Of a DNA stretch of 64,000 bases, positions 1-11,273 are shown piece by piece. The translations under genes and the position numbers were made by a program. The notes beneath the pieces were generated by a model. The model searched no databases. It had not been told where the DNA came from and worked only from the letters and a program-made list of their open reading frames with translations. The stretch comes from Nicotiana tabacum (taxonomy: Eukaryota; Streptophyta; Magnoliopsida; Solanales; Solanaceae), in contig NC_134082.1 in the NCBI RefSeq assembly GCF_000715075.1, forward strand, positions 103,580,399 to 103,644,398, given 5' to 3'. Each line of letters starts with the position of its first letter. Position 1 is the first letter of the stretch.

Positions 1-214
1 CTGATTTTTCTCCTTTAGCAAATTTTATCCTTGCGCCGATATAATTTTAACTTTTGGAGCAATCATGCCAGAATCTAAAGTACTTCTAACTTTTTACCCC
101 CGAACATGACTGATTTGTTTCACCTTTTCTTGATAAAAACAAATGTTCTTGCATCAAGATATATAGTGATTTGGGCAAATTAAAACCGAAACGAAAAGAT
201 AAACCTAGTAATAT

Positions 215-852
215 TGATGATGTTCATCTCATTGAAAAAGTATTAGGCATGTGCCTAATAAGAGTTTTTTTTGGTTTGGTAGTCAACCTTGTTGACTTGG
301 TTTGGTTGGTAGCCAACCTTGTTGAATTAGTTTGGTTTGGTAGCCAACCTTGTTGAATTTCTTTGGTTTGGTAGCCAACTTTGTTGAATTGTGAAAAGTG
401 TGTGTAAATTGTCAAATATTGTAGGCTTTAGAGGGTGAAGCTTTGGCTATAAAAGGAGAGCTTCAACTCTCATTTCTTCACACCAACAAAGAGAGAAAGA
501 AAGAGTGAGGTTTCACAGACAAGGTATAAGAAAATAGTCTGTGAGGAAAATAGAGAGTGACCGATATTGTAGTGAGGTGGGAATATCAAAAGAGGATTAT
601 TTCTTTTGAGTGTTGTAGTGGTCTTTGGAGTATTTATCTCCGACCTACAAAGTGTAAAATTCCTTACTATAGTGATATCAGTTGCTCCTCTCGGGGTCGT
701 GGTTTTTTCCCTTATTCAGAAGGGTTTTCCACGTAAAAATCTTGGTGTCATTGTTACTCTTTTATTCTTGTTAATTACCGTATCTCGGTGCTACATTATT
801 ATTCCGCTTTATTACCGTGAATATTATTTTGGTAAGGGGTTTATTCCCAACA
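215..852 (+). repeat. Tnt1 5' LTR
   Basis: This is a direct copy of 4965-5602 at a constant offset of 4750. It starts TG and ends CA. Compared with the 3' LTR it differs only at 224, 237, 269 and 283, all in the first 70 bases of U3. The U3 holds the promoter elements. A TATAAAAG box lies at 448-455, followed by the transcribed leader. Confidence 0.97.
241..455 (+). promoter_or_regulatory. Tnt1 U3 promoter: palindrome, tandem repeats, TATA box
   Basis: Three parts are visible. At 241-260 there are 9-base inverted arms (TATTAGGCA) around TG. From about 270 to 395 there are four degenerate repeats containing TTTGGTAGCCAACCTTGTTG. A TATAAAAG box is at 448-455. Published Tnt1 promoters have a short palindromic box (BI) and tandem BII boxes that drive stress-induced transcription. 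The layout here fits that description, and the subfamily assignment (Tnt1A-like) is inference. The same set recurs in the 3' LTR at 4991-5205. Confidence 0.75.
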
Positions 853-854
853 AC

Positions 855-866
855 TGGTATCAGAGC
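855..866 (+). other. Tnt1 primer-binding site (initiator tRNA-Met)
   Basis: TGGTATCAGAGC lies two bases after the 5' LTR. This is the standard copia PBS complementary to the 3' end of initiator tRNA-Met, where minus-strand synthesis starts. Confidence 0.93.
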
Positions 867-933
867 ACATGTTCTGCTCGTTCACTGAAATACTATTCAC
901 TGTCGGTAGTACTATACTTGGTGAAAAATAAAA

Positions 934-3900
934 ATGTCCGGAGTAAAGTACGAGGTAGCAAAATTCAATGGAGATAACGGTTTCTCAACATGGCAAAGAA
1001 GGATGAGAGATCTGTTCATCCAACAAGGATTACACAAGGTTCTAGATGTTGATTCCAAAAAGCCTGATACCATGAAAGCTGAGGATTGGGCTGACTTGGA
1101 TGAAAGAGCTGCTAGTGCAATTAGGTTGCACTTATCAGATGATGTGGTAAATAACATCATTGATGAAGACACTGCACGTGGAATTTGGACAAGGTTGGAA
1201 AGCCTATACATGTCCAAAACGCTGACAAATAAATTGTACCTGAATAAGCAGTTATACGCCCTACACATGAGTGAAGGTACGAATTTTTTGTCACATTTAA
1301 ATGTATTTAACGGACTAATCACACAGCTTGCCAACCTCGGAGTGAAAATCGAGGAAGAAGATAAAGCCATCTTGCTATTGAACTCGTTGCCATCTTCGTA
1401 CGATAATTTGGCAACAACCATCTTGCACGGTAAGACTATTATTGAGTTGAAAGATGTCACATCGGCTCTTCTACTCAATGAGAAGATGAGAAAGAAGCCT
1501 GAAAATCAAGGACAGGCTCTCATCACAGAAGGTAGAGGCAGGAGTTATCAAAGGAGTTCGAACAACTATGGTAGATCCGGAGCTCGTGGGAAGTCAAAGA
1601 ACCGATCCAAATCAAGAGTCAGAAATTGCTACAACTGTAATCAACCAGGTCACTTCAAAAGAGATTGCCCAAATCCAAGGAAGGGCAAAGGTGAAACCAG
1701 TGGCCAGAAGAATGACGACAACACAGCCGCCATGGTGCAAAATAATGATAATGTTGTCCTCTTTATAAATGAGGAAGAGGAATGCATGCACCTGTCAGGT
1801 CCAGAGTCGGAATGGGTGGTTGACACAGCGGCATCTCACCATGCCACACCGGTAAGAGATCTTTTTTGCAGATATGTAGCAGGTGATTTCGGCACAGTGA
1901 AAATGGGTAACACAAGTTACTCAAAGATTGCGGGGATTGGTGACATTTGTATCAAGACAAATGTCGGATGCACATTGGTTCTAAAGGATGTGCGGCATGT
2001 ACCTGATTTGCGGATGAACTTGATCTCGGGAATTGCTTTAGACCGAGATGGATACGAGAGTTATTTTGCAAATCAAAAGTGGAGACTCACTAAGGGATCA
2101 TTGGTGATTGCAAAGGGAGTTGTTCGTGGCACGTTGTACAGGACAAATGCAGAAATATGCCAAGGTGAATTGAACGCGGCACAAGATGAGATTTCTGTAG
2201 ATTTATGGCACAAAAGAATGGTTCATATGAGCGAGAAGGGATTGCAGATTCTTGCCAAGAAATCACTCATTTCTTATGCCAAAGGTACAACTGTAAAACC
2301 TTGTGACTACTGTTTATTTGGTAAGCAGCATAGAGTCTCATTTCAGACATCGTCTGAAAGAAAATTGAATATACTTGATTTAGTATATTCTGATGTTTGC
2401 GGCCCAATGGAAATTGAATCAATGGGCGGTAACAAATATTTTGTTACTTTTATTGATGATGCTTCACGAAAATTATGGGTTTATATTTTGAAAACCAAAG
2501 ATCAGGTGTTTCAAGTTTTCCAGAAATTTCATGCTCTAGTAGAAAGGGAGACGGGTCGAAAGCTAAAGCGCCTCCGAAGTGACATTGGAGGTGAGTACAC
2601 TTCAAGGGAATTTGAAGAGTATTGTTCAAGTCATGGGATCAGACATGAAAAGACAGTTCCTGGAACCCCACAGCACAATGGCGTAGCCGAGAGGATGAAC
2701 CGCACCATTGTGGAGAAGGTGAGAAGCATGCTCAGAATGGCTAAACTGCCTAAGTCATTCTGGGGTGAAGCAGTTCAGACATCCTGTTACCTGATCAATA
2801 GGAGTCCATCAGTTCCGTTGGCGTTTGAAATCCCAGAGAGAGTTTGGACCAACAAGGAGGTGTCCTACTCGCATCTGAAGGTGTTCGGTTGCAGAGCTTT
2901 TGCACATGTACCAAAAGAGCAGAGAACAAAGCTGGATGATAAATTTGTTCCCTGCATATTTATCGGATATGGAGATGAAGAGTTCGGGTACAGACTGTGG
3001 GATCCTGTAAAGAAGAAGGTCATCAGAAGCAGAGATGTAGTCTTCCGAGAAAGTGAAGTTGGAACTGCTGCTGATATGTTAGAAAAGGCGAAGAATGGTA
3101 TAATTCCTAACTTTGTTACTATTCCTTCTACTTCTAACAATCCCACAAGTGCAGAAAGTACAACCGACGAGGTTGCCGAGCAGGTGGAGCAACCTGGTGA
3201 GGTTATTGAGCAGGGGGAGCAACTTGATGAAGGTGTCGAGGAAGTGGAGCACCCCACTCAGGGAGAAGAACAACCTCAACCTCTGAGGAGATCAGAGAGG
3301 CCAAGGGTAGAGTCATGCAGGTACCCTTCCACAGAGTATGTCCTCATCAGTGATGAAGGGGAGCCAGAAAGTCTTAAGGAGGTGTTGTCCCATTCAGAAA
3401 AGAACCAATGGATGAAAGCTATGCAAGAAGAGATGGAATCTCTACAGAAAAATGGCACATACAAGCTGGTTGAACTTCCAAATGGTAAAAGACCACTCAA
3501 ATGCAAATGGGTCTTTAAACTCAAGAAAGATGGAAATGGAAAGCTGGTCAGATACAAAGCTCGATTGGTGGTTAAAGGCTTCGAACAAAAGAAAGGCATT
3601 GATTTTGACGAAATTTTCTCACCTGTTGTCAAAATGACTTCTATTCGAACAATTTTGAGCTTAGCAGCTAGCCTAGATCTTGAAGTGGAGCAGTTGGATG
3701 TGAAAACTGCATTTCTTCATGGAGATTTGGAAGATGAGATTTATATGGAGCAGCCAGAAGGATTTGAAGTAGCTGGAAAGAAACACATGGTGTGCAAATT
3801 GAATAAGAGTCTTTATGGATTGAAGCAGGCACCAAGGCAGTGGTACATGAAGTTTGACTCATTCATGAAAAGTCAAACATACCTAAAGACCTATTCTGAT

Positions 3901-4919
3901 CCATGTGTATACTTCAAAAGATTTTCTGAGAATAACTTTATTATATTGTTGTTGTATGTGGATGACATGTTAATTGTAGGAAAAGACAAGGGGTTGATAG
4001 CAAAGTTGAAAGGAGATCTGTCCAAGTCATTTGATATGAAGGACTTGGGCCCAGCACAACAAATTCTAGGGATGAAGATAGTTCGAGAGAGAACAAGTAG
4101 AAAGTTGTGGCTATCTCAGGAGAAGTACATTGAACGTGTACTAGAACGCTTCAACATGAAGAATGCTAAGCCAGTCAGCACACCTCTTGCTGGTCATCTA
4201 AAGTTGAGTAAGAAGATGTGTCCTACAACAGTGGAGGAGAAAGGGAACATGGCTAAAGTTCCTTATTCTTCAGCAATCGGAAGCTTGATGTATGCAATGG
4301 TATGTACTAGACCTGATATTGCTCATGCAGTTGGTGTTGTCAGCAGGTTTCTTGAAAATCCTGGAAAGGAACATTGGGAAGCAGTCAAGTGGATACTCAG
4401 GTACCTGAGAGGTACCACAGGAGATTGTTTGTGCTTTGGAGGATTTGATCCAATCTTGAAGGGCTATACAGATGCTGATATGACGGGTGACATTGACAAC
4501 AGAAAATCCACTACTGGATATTTGTTTACATTTTCAGGGGAGCTATATCATGGCAGTCTAAGTTGCAGAAGTGCGTTGCACTTTCAACAACTGAAGCAGA
4601 GTACATTGCCGTTACAGAAACTGGCAAGGAGATGATATGGCTCAAGTGATTCCTTCAAGAGCTTGGATTGCATCAGAAAGAGTATGTCGTCTATTGTGAC
4701 AGTCAAAGTGCAATAGACCTTAGCAAGAACTCTATGTACCATGCAAGGACCAAACACATTGATGTGAGATATCATTGGATTCGAGAAATGGTAGATGATG
4801 AATCTCTAAAAGTCTTGAAGATTTCTATAAATGAGAATCCCGCAGATATTCTGACCAAGGTGGTACCAAGGAACAAGTTCGAGCTATGCAAAGAACTTGT
4901 CGGCATGCACTCAAACTAG
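934..4919 (+). pseudogene. Tnt1 gag-pol polyprotein, broken near the C terminus
   Basis: The ATG at 934 opens 1233 codons to 4635. Order along the protein: gag, a CCHC zinc knuckle near residues 232-245, protease with the D-T-A triad near residue 297, the integrase HHCC region, the DDE integrase core (first Asp about 487, second about 550), RT with YVDD at about 1008-1011, and RNase H. The frame is lost in RNase H near 4540, consistent with a one-base loss in a G run, and the remaining domain continues in the next frame to 4919. That second frame has a TGA at 4647-4649. The base after the second integrase Asp codon encodes Ile where copia integrases usually have Asn. Everything up to RT looks functional. 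RNase H does not, so the copy is probably defective without help in trans. Confidence 0.95.
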
Positions 4920-4953
4920 AAGACAGTGCTACCTCCTCTGGATGAATGAGACT

Positions 4954-4963
4954 GGAGGGGAGA
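4954..4963 (+). other. Tnt1 polypurine tract
   Basis: GGAGGGGAGA lies directly before the 3' LTR start at 4965. It is the plus-strand primer site expected at this position. Confidence 0.9.
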
Positions 4964-4964
4964 T

Positions 4965-5602
4965 TGATGATGTCCATCTCATTGAAGAAGTATTAGGCAT
5001 GTGCCTAATAAGAGTTTTCTTTGGTTTGGTAGCCAACCTTGTTGACTTGGTTTGGTTGGTAGCCAACCTTGTTGAATTAGTTTGGTTTGGTAGCCAACCT
5101 TGTTGAATTTCTTTGGTTTGGTAGCCAACTTTGTTGAATTGTGAAAAGTGTGTGTAAATTGTCAAATATTGTAGGCTTTAGAGGGTGAAGCTTTGGCTAT
5201 AAAAGGAGAGCTTCAACTCTCATTTCTTCACACCAACAAAGAGAGAAAGAAAGAGTGAGGTTTCACAGACAAGGTATAAGAAAATAGTCTGTGAGGAAAA
5301 TAGAGAGTGACCGATATTGTAGTGAGGTGGGAATATCAAAAGAGGATTATTTCTTTTGAGTGTTGTAGTGGTCTTTGGAGTATTTATCTCCGACCTACAA
5401 AGTGTAAAATTCCTTACTATAGTGATATCAGTTGCTCCTCTCGGGGTCGTGGTTTTTTCCCTTATTCAGAAGGGTTTTCCACGTAAAAATCTTGGTGTCA
5501 TTGTTACTCTTTTATTCTTGTTAATTACCGTATCTCGGTGCTACATTATTATTCCGCTTTATTACCGTGAATATTATTTTGGTAAGGGGTTTATTCCCAA
5601 CA
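4965..5602 (+). repeat. Tnt1 3' LTR
   Basis: A 638-bp copy of the 5' LTR, followed by the target duplication AATAT at 5603-5607. It carries the C or G state at the four sites that differ, which looks like the ancestral version. The TATA box is at 5198-5205. Confidence 0.97.
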
Positions 5603-6100
5603 AATATATGAATGGACAGTTTCTAGTTTGCATTTAATAAATGCATTGGTCTTGTATTGAATTAGTCGAATGAATTTAGGCACTACCCATAACACCTACA
5701 ATAACTATAGGCAGATGGAACAATTTTCTCAGATTACATTCACCTGTTTTAATCTAAAAGTAATTATTTAATGAAGGGTTTTTTTATTCAAGGACAAAAG
5801 GGTTAACTAACTTTTAAGAGATATTTTAGTAATTCAATTTTCAACTTTGGGCTTCACGCTTGTAGTATAGTATGATGATATGATTAACTTTGTCATACTG
5901 AAACTTCCCACTTTTAATATAATATGATGATATGATCAATTAGGTAGTGCTAAATGTTATATGCATAAATCTTTTTATCATTGTTTAAAAGAAAAATAAT
6001 TAACATCATAAATATTTGACCACTTATCGAAGTAAAAAATAAGTTGTACACATTAATCTGCCAGTAGTATTAATACGCGACGGATAAAACTGCTGCCACG

Positions 6101-6143
6101 TGGGGGTGGGGGTGGGGGTGGGGGTGGGGGTGGGGGTGGGTGG
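6101..6143 (+). repeat. (TGGGGG)n microsatellite
   Basis: Six uninterrupted TGGGGG units are followed by TGGGTGG. A plus strand with runs of five G separated by single T is a strong candidate to form a G-quadruplex. No gene or transcript is evident nearby. Confidence 0.9.
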
Positions 6144-6885
6144 AAAACTATACAAATTTGCTTCAAGTTCTTAAAGAAAATTAAACAAATTAAACAGTAC
6201 TTACAATGTTTAGAAGAAAAAAAAAACTCACACAGTCAATCATAGTGAGAAGAAACAGGAGTTGGAATACCTTTAATCATAGCATTTTCAATTAAAAAAA
6301 TCATGTATTTGAGTAAGCAAAAATTGGAAGATAACTTACTAGGCTAATCCATATTTTATCCATGAATACCCACATTTCTATGGGTTGAAGCCCAACTTTG
6401 ACCCAACTTAAATATCACTCATCCAACCTACTAAAATATTGGCAGATTGAGTGGGTTGACAAAATATGGGCTCATTTTGTCAGCACTACATCGAAGTCAT
6501 TGTTTTGAATCAAACTTTTAATAGAGTGCAAAATAATTAATTCCGCAAAATTTATGGGTATATGTGAACATTTTCCCTTGTTTTTCCTTGTTGATACGAT
6601 AAATAAAGTTGATTAACAGTTTCTTCCAGATTTATTGTATCTGTAAGCCTTATTTTCTAAAATTGGTAGCTTTCATGGATTGTTAAGTCTAAATATATGT
6701 TAGATTGTCGAAGAATGTATCCAAGTAGATAACTAAAGGAATATCATAGGATGTTGAAAAAAATTAGAAGAGGCAATTTAGAATTCGCCATATTTCTCCC
6801 CTCGAACAACGTAAAATGCCCATTCATGGAAAAGGTTAATGGCATGGATGTAAGTTATGCAACATCAGTGTAAGCATAGTACGGG

Positions 6886-7280
6886 CCATTTGTATCTATA
6901 CCCGTTTTTTGGGTCACATTTTAATTTGTTCATGCTTTGTAAAAATAATTGCAAGCGTTCCCATTTTTTCGCGTAACTTCAGCATACGGGGCTGAAGTAG
7001 CAAAAGCAATCACGCAAAACTTTAGAATTCTAGTAGACGAGACTGAAGTAGCAAGTGTGCTGAACCAAGTGTGCTGAAGTTTTTGTTTGTAATTGTTGAA
7101 CTTAAGCATAGCAACTGAAGTTTTGTTCTTTATTTGATGAAGTTTTTGTTTTTGTAACAGGTTGAAGTTTTTGTTTTATAACTGACGAACTTCAGCTCTA
7201 GAGCTGAAGTTTTGTTTTGTAACAGGCGAACTTCAGCTCTAGAACGGAAGTTTTGTTTTGTAACTGGCGAACTTCCTTTG
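6886..7280. repeat. Palindrome-rich repeat block, possible end of a TIR element
   Basis: Repeated GAAGTTTT...GAACTTC modules occur here. Two 41-bp units at 7187-7227 and 7228-7268 begin GAACTTCAGCTCTAGA. A perfect 24-base palindrome (arm AACTTCAGCTCT) is centred at 7199/7200. The left end (near 6886) resembles, inverted, the sequence at about 35350-35460 on the far side of element B. This suggests a TIR transposon interrupted by B. Its family is unknown. Confidence 0.4.
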
Positions 7281-7565
7281 ACCTGCCACAAGATTTTCAT
7301 CTTGGCAATCTTGAAGTTGGCAGTAGAGAAACAATCTAGTCATAAGTATGAACATTGTTTCTATTGATAATATGTACCCAATTTCAATCAAATTGGAACA
7401 GATGAGAAATAGATCAAGAATCTTTTTTACATAAATACGTTCATTTTCTCAAATGATACTAGTTGATGAATTGAAAAATGTGATGTAGTAATAAATATAA
7501 TTATGATACCAGTCAAGAAAAACCATTGTTCTTTCTAATATCCTAGAATTAAAAAATATATATAT

Positions 7566-8162
7566 TGTTTAACCAAAAAATAGAATTTTAGTCAAAGCTA
7601 GAATTTAGAAGAACGCAGGTTACTGATAATCAAAAGAATATGTAGAAGAAAGTAATTTGGGGTAACCAGAGTGTAATCAGAAGAAAAACAAGTGACTCAA
7701 AGTATATTCCAGTCGTATCTTGTGTTTACAAGTGAACAGATACCTCCCTTTTATAGGTATCTTGAAGATATGCGTTTTCCCCAAATCATAATGAGGTTAT
7801 TATGAATAATTAAAGACATTGTATGCTACGTTACACAATCATTGTAATCAATACAAATTCTCTAACTAATTATAATGAAGTATTTAATCAATACAATCAT
7901 TGCAATCATAATGAAGTATTTAATGTCTGTCGAATTCCGTATCTGCGCTCTTTATTATGGTCAGATCTATTCCTTTTGATAAATGACTTAAATAGGTACG
8001 GGCGCTGAATCCTTCAAATGTCCTCTCGTGCCTCTTCCTTTGCCTTTGCTCGTTTCTATTGCTGCTCGTGCCTCTTGACTAATTATAATTCTTTGACTAT
8101 TTGACCAGTCCACGTGTCTCAACATGTCACTTACATATATAAATGCAATTTTTCCCAATACA
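7566..8162 (-). repeat. Tat element B 3' LTR
   Basis: At 597 bp it is longer than its partner (548 bp). The main cause is an extra stretch of about 50 bases near 7862-7914 that partly duplicates the neighbouring AATGAAGTATTTAAT region. On the minus strand a TATAAAAG box lies at 7748-7755. By eye about 20 further differences separate the two LTRs. Confidence 0.92.
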
Positions 8163-8165
8163 GAT

Positions 8166-8178
8166 AGTCCCCCACTTT
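8166..8178 (-). other. Tat element B polypurine tract
   Basis: On the minus strand AAAGTGGGGGACT ends three bases before the 3' LTR. The same motif is at 41195-41208 in element C. Confidence 0.85.
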
Positions 8179-8437
8179 CCATTTATTCATCAATTGAATA
8201 TTTGGGAAGTGAATTTTATTAAAACGAGAATTTTTGTCACCATTAATACTATGACAAAATTGACGCTTCAATTGTCACTTCCATTTAATATTTCGTACAC
8301 GAATCGAATTTCCATTGATTCTGCAGTTTTTGCAGCCTTTTTCAAGGTTTTTACGGTTCCACTATTAATGAAGTATCAGTTATCATAATTATGGCCTTTC
8401 CACCTCCGCACTTTTACCTTTGGCGGTTGCTTATCGG

Positions 8438-8445
8438 TATAAATA
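8438..8445 (+). promoter_or_regulatory. TATA box of the antisense gene in element B
   Basis: TATAAATA lies about 100 bases before the ATG at 8541, followed by a CT-rich leader. Sister element C has TATAAAT at 41467-41473, 91 bases before its corresponding ATG. Conservation of position in both copies supports a real plus-strand promoter in the region between PPT and ATG. Confidence 0.55.
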
Positions 8446-8540
8446 TAATTTTTTCCCTTGTCTTTTATCACATAAAGCTTATTGAACACTTATTTCTCCA
8501 AATCTCTGTTTACTTCTTCCTTAAATCATTCTTCTTTGAT

Positions 8541-11273
8541 ATGTCTTCTCCAAGCCCTAACCCTGAGAGAGTTTTCATTACTGACTCCTTCCCCAATGCC
8601 CCTGTTAGGCACAGAAGGGGAGGTAGACTTCGTAGTTTAGGATCTAGTCGAGGTGGTTCGTCTATGCCTTCTTCTAGTTCTGGTCCTTCCTCTAGAACCA
8701 GAGGTTCCCTTTCTCACAAATCTTCTTCTAGGGGTAAAGATCATTCTGAACCTTTACGCGAACCTTTAGTAGATGAGATAGTCCCTTCATAATTGTCTTT
8801 TTACCATGACAGGGAATCTCTTAGAAACCAGGTTTCCGCATTAGATCGTGTCGATGCTTACCCCACTCAAATTACAGAGGTTTTGACTCCTGTGGTTCGT
8901 AGGGACTGTTATTGGGGTATTGATTTTCCCATTATTATCCCTAATCCGAATCAGAGAATTACTTCCTATTTAACGGGGTTCTCTTTTGTTTACACTTACC
9001 CTTTTACTTTAGGGTTTAGACCAGCAATCAACCCAGTCATTCTTGAATTTTGTCATTTCTTCAATGTCTGCTTGGGTCAAATTGGTCCAATCATATGGAG
9101 GGTTGTTGCCTGTTTAAGGCATTTAGCCACTAAAGCTGAAGCTCCTTTTACTTTCCCTCACTTGATTCATCTTTACTCACCTAGGCTTTTTCGCAATGGT
9201 GTTTTTACACTAGTAGCCAGGAGTAAGAGGGTTTTGGTGAGCCCTGAAGATGACAAGGATCGTGGATGGTATGCCCAATTTGTTGTTGTCCCCACTGTTG
9301 GTTTAGTGGGTGAAGATAATGTTCTATTCCCTGAGAAGTGGAATTTTGCACGTAGGTCTTTTATCCCTCTTGTACCTTCTTCTTTCAAGTTTATCAGCTT
9401 TTCTAATTTTACCCCTACACCCCCTTTCTTTTTTTAGCAACCATGGGAGTTGTGGGGGATGTTCCCAATTTCCATGGTTGGGTAGATAAATTGCTGAAGA
9501 TCGCACCAACGGATGGTAGATCTTGGAAAACACTTTCTAACCGCTTTGGTTGGAAGGTAAAGACTCATGGTAAGAGTTCATATTTTGTTCTTTTCGTGCC
9601 TATATTCTCCTTTATTATTTTAACTTTTATCCTTCTTTTTGTCAGGATTTGCTATTCGAGGGGTTACTGCTGAAGCAGTTGCAGCCTCTCGTGTCTCTTT
9701 GGGAACTCGTACTCCTTCGGGAACTTGTATCTCTTTAGAGAGAGCCCGAGAAATAGTCTTGGGTTCCTCTTCTACGAAAAGGAAGGCTGCTGAAAAGGAA
9801 AATTCTGAAGAAGAGGAAAATGAGAGTTCCTTGGTAACAAAGCTATGAGTTAGGAGACGCATCGTTTCCGATGACGAAGATGAAGTTTCGGTTTCTCTTA
9901 CCGAACCTGTTGAAACCCCAATAATAATTCCTGATGATGACGTCACTCCCTACGATACTCGTGAGTCTATTGACCAACTTTTCGTCAGTGGATTTGGTCG
10001 TGAAGATGTCGGGCCTGTTTTAGACGAAGTACCTTTATCGTATTTTTCATTACTCGTGCCTGTGATTCCTTCTATACCGGCCCCAGCTATTTCCGTTCCT
10101 TCTTCTATTGCTCTTACCTCTTCTCCGACTCCTCCTTTGACTATTCCCCCTCCTATCGTTCATCATACTGAAACAGGCTCTTCAAGTAGAAGTGTCGCTA
10201 TGAGGCGGGTAATTATTGAAATTCCTGCTGAGAGCAGCCTTTTAAGAAAGTCAGGTGGATGTATGGCTGGAGCCTCTTATTGGCCCAATTGAAAAAGCAA
10301 AGCTGGAGAGCCATAGTTCCCTGACTTTAATGAATGATATCGTGCATGCCACTCTAAAGGTATTTTCCTTCTCTCCCTTTTTTACTTTGCAAAATTTTTC
10401 ATCTTTGGGATTCTTATTTCTTTTTTTAGGCCAATCTTATCGGCACAGAATTGATGAAAAGAATTTTCCTTTTGGAGAAGATAGCACGCGACTCTCAATT
10501 GGAAGCAACCAATTGGAAGGGGCAATTTGAGAGTGCACAGTTTGATATAGAGTAACTTACAAGAGAGCAAGAATACCTTAGAGCAGCGAGTACGGGCTTT
10601 AACTTCAGAATTGGCGGTTACAAAAGCCTCTTCACACCAAGCAGAAAAAGAAAAAGAGCGTCTCGAGTCCTCATTCTCAGAGCAGCTATCTAAAGCTAGT
10701 GAAGAGATCAGAGAATTAAAGGCTCTTTTAAACCAAAAGGAAGTTTACGCTGGGGAGCTTGTGCAAAATTTGACTCAAGCACAAGAAGACCTCAGAATCT
10801 CTGTTGATAAGGTACGTGCTTTAAAATGCTCCCACGCCTCTCTTCAAGCTTCCCACAGCTCCGCCTTGGCTGAAAATGAAGAGTTAAAAAATAAGATCGC
10901 TGGTTGGGAAAAGGATTATGAGATCCTTGAAGAAAAATCTGTTGTTGAGGCAAGTTGGGATTTTTTGAATTCCCATCGTGATACCCTACTTGAAGCTGGC
11001 CAAGAAAACTTCAACCTGGAGTTGGAGTTAGCTAATATCAACAAAACCATTGAAAAGGCTCAACAAACTCAGGACTTCCTTTCTCCCGTGGATGAAGTTC
11101 CCGTGGCTGAAGCTCTCATGAATGTTGAAGCTGATACGGGTATCCCGACTATTTCAAACCCGACCGAGCCTGTTGCTGCAAGCCAAGTTGAAACCGCGCC
11201 TGCTGATGCTTCTGCCCAAATTGAACCCGCTGCTATTGACATTCCTGCCTCAATACCACAAACTTCTCAGTGA
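8541..11273 (+). CDS. Antisense ORF of Tat element B, four exons, gypsy-type putative transposon protein
   Basis: This gene runs opposite to gag-pol, between integrase and the 3' LTR. Exons inferred from GT...AG sites and continuous homology with element C are 8541-9351, 9438-9569, 9646-10359 and 10430-11273. The introns are 86, 76 and 70 bp. Exon 1 encodes a Ser/Arg-rich N terminus and a conserved globular domain (for example SFYHDRESLRNQV, LIHLYSPRLFRNGVFTLVA). It resembles the plant family often annotated as 'putative gypsy type transposon' (PF04195-like). Exon 3 is acidic and Pro/Ser-rich. Exon 4 is a long Lys/Glu-rich coiled coil ending in a Pro/Ala/Glu tail. Antisense ORFs of this kind are known in Tat-lineage elements and their role is unknown. 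Lesions: in-frame TAA at 8790-8792, TGA at 9846-9848, TAA near 10552 and a frame slip near 10250, so this copy is probably a pseudogene. Confidence 0.72.

Larger units (their letters stand above)
215..5602 (+). mobile_element. Tnt1: Tnt1 copia retrotransposon, near full length
   Basis: This is a Ty1/copia LTR retrotransposon of 5388 bp. It has two 638-bp LTRs (TGATGATG...CCCAACA), a tRNA-Met type PBS at 855, one long gag-pol frame and a purine tract at 4954. Perfect target duplications AATAT lie at 210-214 and 5603-5607. The LTR ends, the sequence just before the 3' LTR and the polyprotein match what is known of tobacco Tnt1. The LTRs differ at only 4 sites, so the insertion is recent. The pol end carries a frameshift and a stop, so this copy is probably not autonomous. 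Its flanks (1-209 and 5608 onward) show nothing I can name. Confidence 0.96.
5608..7560. other. AT-rich non-coding flank between Tnt1 and Tat element B
   Basis: I see no credible gene here. The stretch holds a G-rich microsatellite (6101-6143) and the repeat-rich block at 6886-7280. It also has short motifs seen in degraded transposons, such as a GGGTTGAAGCCCAACTTTGAC-like stretch near 6380. The rest is AT-rich with no recognised family. Confidence 0.5.

Noticed and set aside
224..415. Minus-strand and plus-strand frames in the Tnt1 LTR (and the copy at 4929-5165)
   Set aside because: They reflect the BII-type tandem repeats in U3 and are not proteins.
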